Assembly (NCBI GenBank): GCA_907163375.1
Contig: CAJQUW010012634.1
Coordinates: 1-64,000 of the forward strand
Source: Prostheceraeus crozeri
Taxonomy: Eukaryota > Platyhelminthes > Polycladida > Euryleptidae
Reading direction: 5' to 3'
DNA: 64,000 nucleotides
Shown: positions 34,112-44,610 of the stretch, in pieces
How positions within the stretch are numbered: the stretch's first letter is position 1
Layout: the number at the start of each line of letters is the position of its first letter
Program-made: the position numbers and the translations under genes
The notes under the pieces: generated by a model
What the model was told of the DNA's origin: nothing
Database searches by the model: none
The model's input: only the letters and a program-made list of their open reading frames with translations

Positions 34112-35554
34112 CAGTGGCGGCTCGTGCAGTCCTGCTCATGTGGGGCGCAATACAAACGTCTTCATCTTAGCCCATCATCTACTGCGGTCTCTGCTATATT
34201 TCATATACGCCTATGTAAATGCCTGTTTATGCCATGATAAGCCTCAGTGCACTACTGTGGTCCTTCATAATGACATTATTTTCGGAAGCCTACTTAAAAG
34301 CAAAATCATCGCTCGAACACTTCCAAGTTAAGTAAAGAAAGAAAAAATTTGAATTTGATAACAGAAACCGGCATCAAATGTAAAAACGACTTCATTTATC
34401 ATTTTCATTTATTCACGATTTATAAGCGAAGTCGACTCTTCGCTCTTTCAAAGTTTGAAAAATGTCAATAACCCCTGTTCGTTAAAATTCGGAATGCTTC
34501 GGACAAGGTTTTTGTCAATAGCAAGCATAGCAAGAGCATTCATGCGGTTATCTGTCATGGTATTGCGAAAGAATGTTTTTATGCGCTTCATGGTTGAAAA
34601 ACACCGTTCAGCTTCAGCTGTTGACATGGGAGTTGTCAGAACAATTTGGAGATTCTTATAACTTTCGTCCAGTAGTTGTGCGATGTTGTTCTCTCCAAAA
34701 GTTCCAAGTTGATAGGCAGAAGCAAGATGGGTGCGAGACTGTTCATGTTGCTGTATTCTGGACGATAGGTGTTTCCAGTCCTTGTATCCATGTAAAGTCC
34801 AGCGATGATCACCACCAAATAGCACACAAAGAAAACAAAATACAGCTTCCAGTTCATCTGATCCACAAAGCCATTCACATCTCGAATACCATTCTGTATT
34901 AAAATTTCTCTTGTAGTTTCGTCCTCTGTCGCTTGAAACGTGAGCTTGGCTGCCGTTGAGTCGTGGCCTTGGCGGACTGAGATTTCTAATTTCAATTTTT
35001 TCTTGTAGGGAATGTTGAGAAAACGGCTTTCTTAAAAGATATGCAATCTGATTCATTTTCAGTCGACCCAGTGAGACACAGTTCTGATTGAAAGTGCTTC
35101 GCCAGTCCAGTTAAGGCTTGTATACACGCATCAGAATAACATAAGTTTGACCAGAATCTGACTTCCTAACGCACGCGCGGCGTTACCTAATCAAAATGTA
35201 CGAAAGGGAGCCAGAGGGACTTTTTGAGAGTGCCCCATCCATGTATTGTTTACGCGTGCGAAGCTGCTAAAAGATCTTCGATGTATGCAGATGTATGATC
35301 AGCAAAACATGTATGAATCATGGCGAACAGACTGTGCGCCCCATCCGGCAGAAGAGAGGGAGAGTGACGTCTGAATGAGTCACTGAACCACGCTTCGAAT
35401 GTGTTTAGCAGTACAGGTTGAACCATTGATAGTTCAATTCAGTCTATCAGATCAGTTGCGTTTCAGCGCAATGTTCTGTGTAAATTTTCTTTGATGTAAA
35501 TAATTTTTAATGGAGGGCTGCGCCCCAGGCGCCCATATGGACGGGCCGCCACTG
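34112..35554 (-). mobile_element. hAT element, complete ends, internally deleted
   Basis: A 1,443-bp element with terminal inverted repeats CAGTGGCGGCTCGTGCAG (left) and, inverse at the right, CAGTGGCGGCCCGTCC. It is flanked by a perfect 8-bp duplication, ATTCTAAT, at 34104-34111 and 35555-35562. This is diagnostic for the hAT superfamily, and the perfect duplication points to a young insertion. It contains one intact frame (34448-35056). Right of that frame, to 35554, is the 5' non-coding part with likely promoter sequence. Confidence 0.95.
34448..35056 (-). CDS. Truncated hAT transposase: TTF-type zinc finger fused to dimerisation domain
   Basis: A single uninterrupted 202-codon frame. Residues about 45-115 form the N-terminal TTF/ZMYM-type zinc finger: NFNTEWYSRCEWL, then AVFCFLCVLFG, GYKDWKHLSSRIQQHEQSR and TH. 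At about residue 120 it jumps directly to the C-terminal dimerisation domain: NLQIVLTTPMSTAEAERCFS, TMKRIKTFFRNTM and MNALAMLAIDKNL. A normal hAT protein of this group has some 400 further residues between these parts, including the RNase H-like catalytic core, so this protein cannot catalyse transposition. Because the frame is open throughout, it could still be made, bind the element ends and dimerise with full-length transposase, as internally deleted P-element proteins do. That role is inference. Confidence 0.82.
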   Translation of the reverse strand: MNQIAYLLRKPFSQHSLQEKIEIRNLSPPRPRLNGSQAHVSSDRGRNYKRNFNTEWYSRCEWLCGSDELEAVFCFLCVLFGGDHRWTLHGYKDWKHLSSRIQQHEQSRTHLASAYQLGTFGENNIAQLLDESYKNLQIVLTTPMSTAEAERCFSTMKRIKTFFRNTMTDNRMNALAMLAIDKNLVRSIPNFNEQGLLTFFKL

Positions 35555-35562
35555 ATTCTAAT

Positions 35563-36061
35563 GATAAATGAATGAATGTATGAATAAGTAATACACACTT
35601 GCAGGTAATTTCAAGACTATCGTGTCTCATGTATTCTTAATAGTTTAGGTCTTTATGATATTGATTATGAAAAAGGATAGCTTTCAAATATTGCAATTTA
35701 CAACAATGAAAAACCGTTCATCTTTATTCATTATTACTTCCTTGTCACTCCTTCCTCATACAACCTATTTGCCTAAAAACAGATGTTAGCGAACCCCGGT
35801 ATCCCGGTTACCTAATCCCGTAAAAATTATCTGCCTAATACCGTGTCCCGTCTAAAAATATCTAATCTAAAAATACGATAATCCCGGGATTGAAAACATT
35901 ATTGCACACACCAAAAGTTTTAGTTGTTATTTTAATAGTCATGCTGCAAACACACAGCTTTCCATTTTTCTCGAAAGTAATCATTAAATTTTACGTTAAT
36001 TCATTTATTCAAGACTTTCTTTTCCGCTACTTGATTTTCAATCAAGTGTGCACGGTGCGCC
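35563..36061. other. Unassigned non-coding stretch
   Basis: Contains CCCGGTATCCCGGTTACC / TAATCCCG-type local repeats at 35797-35890. No gene. Confidence 0.4.
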
Positions 36062-36594
36062 TGAATCAAGTTTTGGATTAAAAAAATATACCATGAGCGA
36101 AACCAATTTTTTCACGATCTATGACCTCTTGGGACAAAATAATCGCAAAAATAAAAATATTCCAATGTACAGATTTTTTACAAATGAGCTTTTTCAAAAT
36201 GGCCGCCCTTTTTGCTATAAAATCGTCAAGTTGTACATTAGAATGACTTTTCTGCCTTGTTAACTCACTCCAGCTGCTCAAATATCTCAAAAAATATTAT
36301 CCAGCAAATGGCATAGCGTTTAGCTCGTAGCAGAATATCTATTTTTCATTCATAAGTAGTATATTATCGACATGATACTATTTTCATAAAAAAGAAAATA
36401 TTTTTTTATTTTTTAATGAAACAAAAAGTCATTCAGTTATTAGCGTTCCATAAAGGCATTAGATCACATGTTGTCATTGAATTGATGGATTTAAAAGGAA
36501 CACCATGTCTTCAGCTAGCAATTATCAACTTAAATTTGACTGCAGGAACATTTATGAAAATAATTATAGTAGTCTTTATCTCAACTGTAACTTA

Positions 36595-37230
36595 TCTTAG
36601 GTATAGTGTGTATAGTTTCATTGCTTTCGGTGTAGTAGAGTGCCATTGTAGTTCTATTATTTACCTCCATTATCAACTCTTACCATTATCCACTTTGTGT
36701 AGTGTCAGATATAGTTCTCTTGTAATCGGTGTAGTAGCATCGTTGTATTTCCATATTTTACCTCCACTTTTCCAATTTTTATTCATCGGTTTCCTGTTGT
36801 TTTATAATATCCATTTTTAATTTCCTTAACCTATGGTGACCATTGTCTTATTCTATTTCCACTATCAGCATCTATAGTCGGTACAGTATATTAGAAGTCT
36901 GTTTTGAACGTGTATACGGCAGTGTTTGGAATCTATGGTATTAGTATATTAACAGCAAGAATGAGTAGTATTACAAGTCTTAAGATTTCCATTTTTACCA
37001 GATATTGGGCCAAAGCTGATCAATTTTAATTCGCTGCCACGAGAAAGCTACATTGAGTTCTTTTAAGAACTGATTAATCCAATGGTTACAGTAGCATTGC
37101 CTTTGTACACTTGCGGATTGGAGAACGCCATCAGTCCTCATTAGGACTACTTTAACTAATAATTTAAATTAGTAAGCATTATATTCTATTATAAATGGCT
37201 ACTGGGATGACTTTCATCATCGTGTGAGAA
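36595..37230. mobile_element. 636-bp insertion in the left terminal repeat
   Basis: The left repeat reads ...TCTCAACTGTAAC TTA, then 636 bp of unrelated sequence, then TTA ACTTCATACATGACTG. The right repeat is continuous (inverse ...GTAACTTAACTTCATACATG). TTA is duplicated at the borders. The insert has no recognised coding content or terminal repeats. Confidence 0.7.
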
Positions 37231-37395
37231 TTAACTTCATACATGACTGTGACGGCGGTTTTTTTATATTCACCCCTCAAGTACTATGTCTCAATAGTAT
37301 GTTGGCCTATGTACATGAGGAAAAGTAAAAACACGATCGTTAATCAAGTAACAACTTGTTCGAATCATGAAATCGTAGTGTACTAATTCGTAATC

Positions 37396-38098
37396 AAAAA
37401 TGTCTAGCATTAAATACACAGACTGATCGATGTAATCGATTAGGAAATTGAGGATGCTGGTCTTGAATGTTGAAGGTTTTCCATACATCATTGAAACTGT
37501 GATGCAATGATTCTATCACTTGTTCGCTATAATGTCCCAGCCATCGTCCAGTCATTTCACAGAAAGTTGGAATGTGGAAAAAAATTGCATGTAGTTTAGG
37601 GGTAATATTTAACGATAGCCTGCTACATGCATCCTTGAAAGCCAAGACTTTTATTTTGAAATCGGGGTCTAACACTAGACCATAACACGAACTGACGACT
37701 TCGTTGAAACAACGGAACGCATTGACGTATTCCAGAATCACAGATTCTCTTGGGCAGATGCTCTCAAGTCGGTCAACATTCTGCAAGAGTTGTCTTGAAC
37801 TGTTGCCAGAAAAACTTCCTCCATGTACTGGGCTTCTCTGGACATTGCAAGCACGAAGCCAAAGATGCGCCTGGTCCCACTCTTTTTCCAAAGCCGAATA
37901 AAGAGTGGCAGTTGGTCCGGAGAGCAAATGAAGTTCAGGAGGGGGAATCAGCTCAATGATGGGAGTTGAAGGATCTGATGTAAATTTGATGATTGTGGGG
38001 TGAATAACATTGTAAAATTGCATGGCTCTACGTTTATCTTTACCGGTCTCAAAATACTTCCAAAATTGATTATTTAATGATGAAAGTGTCCTCGGCGG
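37396..38098 (-). pseudogene. Long-TIR transposase, C-terminal part
   Basis: A continuous frame of about 230 codons: NQFWKYFETGKDKRRAMQFY, then IIELIPPPELHLLSGPTATL, HGGSFSGNSSRQLLQNVDRL, then NITPKLHAIFFHIPTFCEMT and GRWLGHYSEQVIESLHHSF. The last blocks (K-x-H-x-x-x-x-H, G-x-x-S-E-Q-x-x-E-x-x-H) resemble the acidic C-terminal catalytic region found in several cut-and-paste transposases. The frame ends with its own stop at about 37396. The central part of the protein is missing upstream, replaced by the filler at 38105-38387. Confidence 0.72.
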
Positions 38099-38104
38099 AC
38101 CCTC

Positions 38105-38325
38105 AAAACCGACATTCCTAATATCATGAGTATTTTCCTTAGTTTTGGACTTGTGACAAAAGGTAATTTCAAAACCGACATATTCCTAGTATCATGATTA
38201 TTTTCCTTAGTTTTGGACTTGTGACAAAAGGTAATTTCAAAACCGACATATTCCTAGTATCATGATTATTTTCCTTAGTTTTGGACTTGTGACAAAAGGT
38301 AATTTCAAAACCGACATATTCCTAG
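38105..38325. repeat. 68-bp minisatellite, 3.3 copies
   Basis: A unit starting AAAACCGACATATTCCTAGT and ending GTGACAAAAGGTAATTTC, repeated with almost no divergence after a slightly diverged first partial copy. It occupies the place of the deleted central transposase segment. Confidence 0.9.
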
Positions 38326-38326
38326 T

Positions 38327-38387
38327 CACGGTGCGCCTGAATCAAGTTTTGGATTAAAAAAATATACCATGAGCGAAACCAATTTTT
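38327..38387. repeat. Stray copy of the transposon's left end
   Basis: CACGGTGCGCCTGAATCAAG and the next 41 bases repeat 36051-36111, including 11 bases that lie outside the inverted repeat on the left. It joins the minisatellite to the interior transposase sequence, a pattern expected when a gap is repaired with a template taken from the element's own end. Confidence 0.85.
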
Positions 38388-38389
38388 CC

Positions 38390-40230
38390 AATGTTTTCGT
38401 GTGAAGCATTAACAATTCGCTCTTCAAGACCTGGCTCAATAACAAATCGAGATTGGGAAGCATAACGAATATCTCTACTCATTTTAAACGGTTGTGGACT
38501 ACTAAGATTCAAATCATTTTGAATATGAGATATACGAGGGGCGTACCAAAAGTTCGTGACGTTTGTCTCTCCTAATTATAGACGTCCATTTTGGCCCAAG
38601 TGCATATCTAGATATTATTTCTTATAGTTCTGACAGTTGCATTTCACATGAAAACATTTAACTTCCATTTGCACAAATATTTATCGGCAGAATTAAAAGC
38701 ATACCAAAACACTTTTTTCGATCTGGTCACCTTAAATTTCAATAAACTTTTCCTATCTCTTCTCATGTTTCTTCATTCCTTCTTCAAGCCAATCCTGCGG
38801 AAATTCCCCGAATGAAGTTTTCGGTGCTCTCTTTATCTCTTTCACCATTGAATCGAATACCCCCGATTGCCTACTTCATCGGACCGATGAGATGAAAGTC
38901 AGTAGTCTCCTCCAAAACCCTTCGTCATAGTCTTCCAGAAGACCAAGAGCAATAGAGGAGTTGTTGACCCGAGCGCCTTTCTGTTCTGCAGTCAGCAGCT
39001 TTGGTAGGCTACCCAACGAGCCGAAACCTTGGACAACTCAAGGCGGTCATGGAAGATGTCTCAAGAGTCCCATGCGACAGCTGGCCAAACTTTTCCTCCA
39101 GTTCATCAAATGTTGGTTGTCTGTCAGACTGGATCAGCTGCCAAGCCAAATCTTCATTTTCTTCGCTGGCTTGACTGGATGGATGGCCACAGCGCTCAAC
39201 GTCTTCCAATGACTTCCGTCCCTCTGGGAACATTTGCTTGATGGTCGCTCTTGCAGGAGCACTGTCTCGAAGAATGTTTTTTGACGCTCAGCCGATCGGG
39301 TTGGTGCTTCCCGTTCCTTGGATAGAAAGAGTAGACAAGATGTCCACTTACGATTTGTGAAGTCCGTCATGCTGACAAAAGTAAAATTGCTTCACTACTT
39401 ACCGGCTTCAGTTTGTGTCTCTATAGGTTACCGATCAACCGACAATACTTCACAGGCAATGCACATGATTGATACAACATGACAACGATCAATGATCAAA
39501 GAAAAAAGTCGAATTAAAACCACAGTAATCAAACGTCACGAACTTTTGGTACGCCCCTCGTATCATCAACCGAAAGCTGGAGACTATCGTTAGGGTTTTT
39601 CAATGAAATATTTTTATTCTTACCACTCAAAGTAGACAGTGAAGTTCGAACATCATCAATAATGCTTGATGCAACCCGCTGTTTAGTGATTTTTGTGGGG
39701 GAATCTAATAATTTATCAATATTGTGAATTCTTTGGCGCTTTGATCGACAAGAATCTCTCGAGTGGGAACATCCTGGATATAATTTTGAAAAACAAAGGC
39801 TATATACCTTAAAACTAGGTGGAGTCTCGGATGTGGCACTGAAATGTTGTTGAGGACGACCAGCTTTTTTCTTCATCTTATTGGCTTCATGCAAATCGCG
39901 CGAGCAACCGAACAAATACGACAGGTGCAAATTGTGGTTGATCGAAGTATTATCGGTCGATTAGGGTTGTAGTCAGAAATCAACGGAAAAGTCACATCAT
40001 ATCCACGTCGTTTCTTAGAAAGCAACATATGGCAGCCATTGCACAATGCCTCTGGAAAATTAACATCTTCCGTCGTATAACCGTCAATAACAAACTCCTG
40101 GATGCTTTTCATGTCACTTTCAGAAATACCCCGCTTTCCTTTACGGTAGCATACCGTGCACACTTTCTTGCGATTTTCATTATGATTTTTCTCGGCACAG
40201 ACAAGATCATCACCAGCGGAAGCCATTCCA
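38390..40230 (-). pseudogene. Long-TIR transposase, N-terminal part, split by mariner
   Basis: On the minus strand from about 40230: MASAGDDLVCAEKNHNENRK, then KVCTVCYRKGKRGISES, EALCNGCHMLLSKKRRGYDV and STTICTCRICSVAR, a cysteine-rich domain with three CxxC pairs. After a one-base frame change near 39900 it continues HEANKMKKKAGRPQQ, CFSKLYPGCSHSRDSC, HNIDKLLDSPTKITKQRVAS and LKNPNDSLQLSVDD. There it meets the mariner insertion (38535-39560). Beyond it, in the same frame once the insertion and one TA are removed, comes DISHIQNDLNLSSPQPFKMS, then DIRYASQSRFVIEPG. The frame change shows the gene is dead apart from the mariner. Confidence 0.78.
38535..39560 (-). mobile_element. Mariner-family element, complete ends, dead transposase
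   Basis: 1,026 bp with inverted ends CGAGGGGCGTACCAAAAGTT and TA duplicated at 38533-38534 and 39561-39562. Excision restores the reading frame of the host transposase through LSVDDISHIQND. Minus-strand frames at 39009-39370 read KWTSCLLFLSKEREAPTRSA, then ERQKTFFETVLLQERPSSKC and EGRKSLEDVERCGHPSSQ..EENEDLAWQLIQSDRQ. The latter matches mariner F-x-x-G-R-x-S-x-E-D-x-x-R-x-G-R-P-x-x and V-x-x-L-I-x-x-D-R-R. The blocks are in different frames and the D-D-D core is not readable, so it is non-autonomous. Confidence 0.9.
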
Positions 40231-40506
40231 AGCATTAATGTGAGACTAATTTTAAATTCGTTAGATATCACTGCCACATAGTTCAAATTCAAATCATGCC
40301 TGAATGCAAGTATGAGACATAGTAAGCGAACTATCACATGATGGTGCTAGTCAAATACTGACCATGATATAGGAAAAACATTGCAAACCTGTGTCTTCAT
40401 GCCAGATATTTTTGATTGTGAATGACGTGTAACACAGTGATAATGCACAGAAATATTTGATGATTCAAACAAGATATCCTTATTAGTTGATTAACGACTG
40501 TTTCAA
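40231..40506. other. 5' flank of the long-TIR transposase
   Basis: Non-coding region between the transposase start and the right inverted repeat; presumably its promoter. No motif is assigned. Confidence 0.4.
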
Positions 40507-41082
40507 GGGTGAATATCAAAAAACCGCCGTCACAGTCATGTATGAAGTTAAGTTACATTTGAGATAAATACTACTATAATTATTTTCATAAATGTTCCTG
40601 CAGTCAAATTTAAGTTGATAATTGCTAGCTGAAGACATGGTGTTCCTTTTAAATCCATCAATTCAATGACAACATGTGATCTAATGCCTTTATGGAACGC
40701 TAATAACTGAATGACTTTTTGTTTCATTAAAAAATAAAAAAAATATTTTCTTTTTTATGAAAATAGTATCATGTCGATAATATACTACTTATGAATGAAA
40801 AATAGATATTCTGCTACGAGCTAAACGCTATGCCATTTGCTGGATAATATTTTTTGAGATATTTGAGCAGCTGGAGTGAGTTAACAAGGCAGAAAAGTCA
40901 TTCTAATGTACAACTTGACGATTTTATAGCAAAAAGGGCGGCCATTTTGAAAAAGCTCATTTGTAAAAAATCTGTACATTGGAATATTTTTATTTTTGCG
41001 ATTATTTTGTCCCAAGAGGTCATAGATCGTGAAAAAATTGGTTTCGCTCATGGTATATTTTTTTAATCCAAAACTTGATTCA

Positions 41083-43701
41083 TTTGTGTGTGCTAAGTTA
41101 AGTTTTATCAACAGTTCTTGTACTCTCCAACATCATATTCTTTTACAATTTTTGTCATTTAAGTTGCTATTTATAGCATTGAATATTCTGTAAATATAAA
41201 TTTCTTTATTCATATTTTGCATTATATTTCAATATCTTGATGCCGATTTGTAAAACTGGCTAAAACTATTTTTCCAACATTACTACTTAAGTTTTTTGGG
41301 TACATACAATGTGAGTGAGGGATCATCGTCACTCCTGACTTTCTTTATTGATGAACGTTAGTTGCAATAAGTTCATTTTACTTTTTCATGTTTTCATTAT
41401 TTGATAAACATTTTGGCCTGTATTTTCACAATTTAAACATTGTCAATATCATATCTCAATGAAGAATGTTTTCCAAGTACATGTGAAAAAACATCAATTA
41501 TTATAAAAAATATTGTTATAAAGCTGTTGTGGATTCTTCTAAGCGTTGACGCATTTTGTTGCTTTACAAATTTCATTCATTGTACTCGTAAAATGCAACA
41601 GACGTCCATGTTAGTAGGAAATCACTTGGCTGTTTATAAAAGATCGAAAAAAGGCATTCCATGAAGCTAGAGGGACAAGAAAATGTAGAAATTTGGCCTC
41701 TGATCTAATGAACGAATCTTCTAGATCTGATGAAGCCTATGCTGCTATTAAAATACGCTCTGTATTCTTGCTGAACACTCAACACAGAATAATGACAGGG
41801 TGATTATTGAAGCTCGTCCACATGAAGAAAGTGGTTTTCTTAATTTAGCTCTATGTATAAACCAGTTTTATTCATATATTTATTTTCATTTTTTTCATTC
41901 ATTTGATGATAATTCTGGGAGCATCTCACAACTTCTGCTACATGAACCAAAGAGCTAAAATGGTACTGAAGTCTCCATTTGTTCTTAAATCATACGAAAA
42001 GGGCAGAGCAATCGTAAACAAGGACAACATCGTATGTCGTTCGTGACAAAAACATATCATGTGGTTCTATCACAGAATGAATGTCATGTTTTGGAAGATA
42101 AGAGTTGCAAACTGCAAACCAGCATGCATGGTAATGCTCAAACCCCAACTTGTTGTCGATCATTTTATGAAGATATAGACTGATTTTTCAGAATTTTAAT
42201 TTTAGCCGGTTTTTACCACTTAGTGGCAAAAACCAGTTTTAGCCGGCAAAAAGCCAACCCTTTGAAAAAGAAATAATATAACATTTTCTACCAAAAAGGT
42301 CATGACTTTGTGATAACTCTGATCAACTTTGTGATCAACTCTGTAAAATTACATGTATAAATACAACAAGACTTTACTATTAAAAGTATGGAATATAAAA
42401 ATAAAAGCAATGCTATTTTGAGACATAGAAATCGAATAATTATTATCAATGTTTTACGCAATGAGGACGCTAACTTAGCGTTCTATCGGATAATTCCTTT
42501 TCCTGATGAAGGAGAGTGTTGACAAGATATACAGATTGAACCGTTTTATGTAGTTAATTTTCTAAATTGTTGATTGAAATGTCAAAGTATGACAGCGTGC
42601 TGAAATTCATCTCCGCCGCGCTTTCAAGCATAAGGGATTTATTCATAGAAATAGATTGTTTATCTGAAGTTGACTAGAATGGAACTTGACTCAAGGTCGC
42701 GGTTCCGGCGGAACTAAGCTGGGGCATGAACCACCAATGAAAAGCCTAGTGTGACTGATTCTAACCCAATGACACAGACGTTCACAGGTGTATCTAAGTG
42801 AAAATGCGTCCGATTTTGTGCCACTTTTGTGTATTGCATGAAGCTTTACTTCTATTCTAGAGGTTTTATGGCTATCAATTTCTACGGAGTTATCGAGGCT
42901 TCGTCTCGACCTTCGGTCTCGTTGAATCCGAGTGTGCGATAACTATCACATGTAACACGCTGATATCAAAGAGTCAAATCAAATGTAGCTATGTATTCGC
43001 TGTATGCAGGCGCAATGGTTAATTAGGTGTTGAGTTATTCTGAAGCACTTGACAAATATTCTGATAAACGACGTTGTGGTTGCGCTAAGGTAGCTTTCAC
43101 TTCATGTGAAAGCTGCTTTTATAATTTGAGCACTGCTCAGGAAATTCAATAAATGATGCAAGTCTCTCAAAACTCATTTTGAAGCTGAGAATGCAAACTC
43201 TCGAATGATCTATGGCACGTTGTTGTGCGATGCGATTGAAAAGTATGAAAATCGATTGAACTTCAACGAAATTTAGGTGGTCCGTTTTTCATGATCAGCC
43301 TGTAGATAACTCACAATTAAGACTGACATTGCAAGTTCTTTGTATGTTACGGAGCAGTTTCTCAGGATCTGTTCAGTAATTAGGTTGACGCCAGTCTTTC
43401 ATTGCTATTCCCCACAGTGTATTCATTTCCTATCAGTCATCTATTGAATAAAGATAACTTTTCGTTGGAGATAACAGTGAAGTGGCGGTGCTTGATGCAA
43501 ACAGTTCAATGCGAATTTATTATAATTTAAATTGAAACTTTTGAGAATGATTTTGAGCAATATTTTTACATTTTTTCACTTGATGCGAGACGACTGCTAT
43601 TAGTCATTTAACGCTTTTGTTTCATGACATCTCCCTATAGATGATTGCATCAGCCTCATATTGCAATTTCGATGTCAGGTTAATCATTCTCTCGCTTCGC
43701 C
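41083..43701. other. 2.6-kb gene-poor stretch with two small palindromes
   Basis: No supported coding region. A hairpin GGTTTTTACCAC / GTGGCAAAAACC (42208-42234) sits between two TTTAGCCGG direct repeats. A 57-bp unit bounded by AGTTATCG / CGATAACT lies at 42888-42944. Confidence 0.5.
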
Positions 43702-44343
43702 ATGCATCATCCTCATCCCCTTGCTATGGTCTTGATGATGATATTTCCACAGTTCTTTGTCTGCGGTCAGCTTGTACAGGACACACTTGTTCCGTATTGG
43801 GTCAATGATGCTACTGTCACCGAAGTTCGATATCTTGTCGGAGAGTTATCTTTGAAGGAATGCGCTAAATACTGCTTCTACCATTCTGAGTGCTACTGTC
43901 TTTATTATCCAACTCCTCAACAATGTTATCGACTGAATTCTCCTGCAACATGGAGAGGTGCCTGGAAGTTGGGTAAAGATCTACATTTTCAAAACTAGGA
44001 CGAAAATTCCACAATGCACTCCTTCTGTCTATCCGTTGCAACATTGGAGATCGCGATATCGGCTCCTTCCAACATACAACCAATTTCCTGTAGCAGAAAG
44101 GGAATGCACCTCAATTGGTGGGAAACTTCTTCAAATTAGCACGTCAGCAGAGAAGGAGTATATCAGGAGTGTTACTCAGAACGTCTCCTACATCTGGTTG
44201 AATTTATTCTAGAATGATGTCACTTGGAAATGGAAAGATGCCGATCAACCTCTTGTAACAGATGTTCTAACTTGGCGAAGCGGCCACCCATTCACAACCG
44301 GCGTGCGATATGCTTACGCAATGCCACATTACAATCTGGGCAT
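43702..44343 (+). pseudogene. Secreted PAN/apple plus C-type lectin gene, broken
   Basis: The ATG at 43702 starts a signal peptide (MHHPHPLAMVLMMIFPQFFV, then CGQ). A PAN/apple-like module follows: ELSLKECAKYCFYHSECYCL and YYPTPQQCYRL (three to four cysteines in the usual spacing). Near 43990 the frame changes and a C-type lectin domain starts: CTPSVYPLQHW, RYRLLPTYNQFPVAEREC, TSIGGKLLQISTSAEKEY, SYIWLNLF. After a TAG it goes on NDVTWKWKDADQPLVTDVL and TWRSGHPF. The WIGL and W-x-W regions of the fold are recognisable. The calcium-binding Glu-Pro-Asn / Trp-Asn-Asp motifs and the last two cysteines are not, because the 3' end runs into a short repeat element at 44344. A host lectin-type gene, probably immune-related, now a pseudogene in this assembly. 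Unannotated introns cannot explain the frame change, as the gap is too short. Confidence 0.7.
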
Positions 44344-44610
44344 GGTATCCCTTACGGAAATGCATCATCAAGTTTCATGATATTTTAATGTCATTAACCC
44401 CATGATATTTTGAAACTAGATATCATAAATCGCCATGATATTAGTATCATTACCCCATGATATTAATGTCATTAACCTCATGATATTTTGAAGCCATCAT
44501 CAAAAATATCATTATGATACTATCATTAACTCCCATGATATTTTCGTTTTCATTATCATAGAAATTAATGACAGTATCATAATGATATTTTTGATGATGT
44601 CTAGAATAGG
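44344..44610. mobile_element. ATCATTAA-rich short element (MITE-like)
   Basis: Begins GGTATCCCTTACGGAAATGC, the inverse of the end TTTCCATAAGGGGTTACC at 62583-62600. The interior is dense in CATGATATT, AATATCAT and TCATTAAC in both orientations, giving near-palindromic structure. The right end is less clear. It cuts off the lectin gene. Confidence 0.6.

Larger units (their letters stand above)
36062..41082 (-). mobile_element. 5-kb DNA transposon with 577-bp terminal inverted repeats
   Basis: The outer sequence TGAATCAAGTTTTGGATT at 36062 is repeated inverted at 41082. The near-identical inverted repeat extends about 530 bp, is broken on the left by a 636-bp insertion (36595-37230), and resumes for another 48 bp to about 37278. 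The right repeat is 40507-41082. Between them lie minus-strand pieces of one transposase gene (40230 down to 37396), a mariner insertion, a minisatellite and a stray copy of the element's own left end. The protein family is widespread in invertebrates (Zn-binding CTVCYRK...CNGCHMLL N-terminus, PPELHLLxG and TPKLHAIFFHI motifs), but I cannot give its superfamily name with certainty. The target duplication is unclear. Confidence 0.8.

Noticed and set aside
36048-36263. 71-codon frame repeated at 40881-41111 as a duplicated gene
   Set aside because: Both are chance frames in the two arms of the transposon's inverted repeat.
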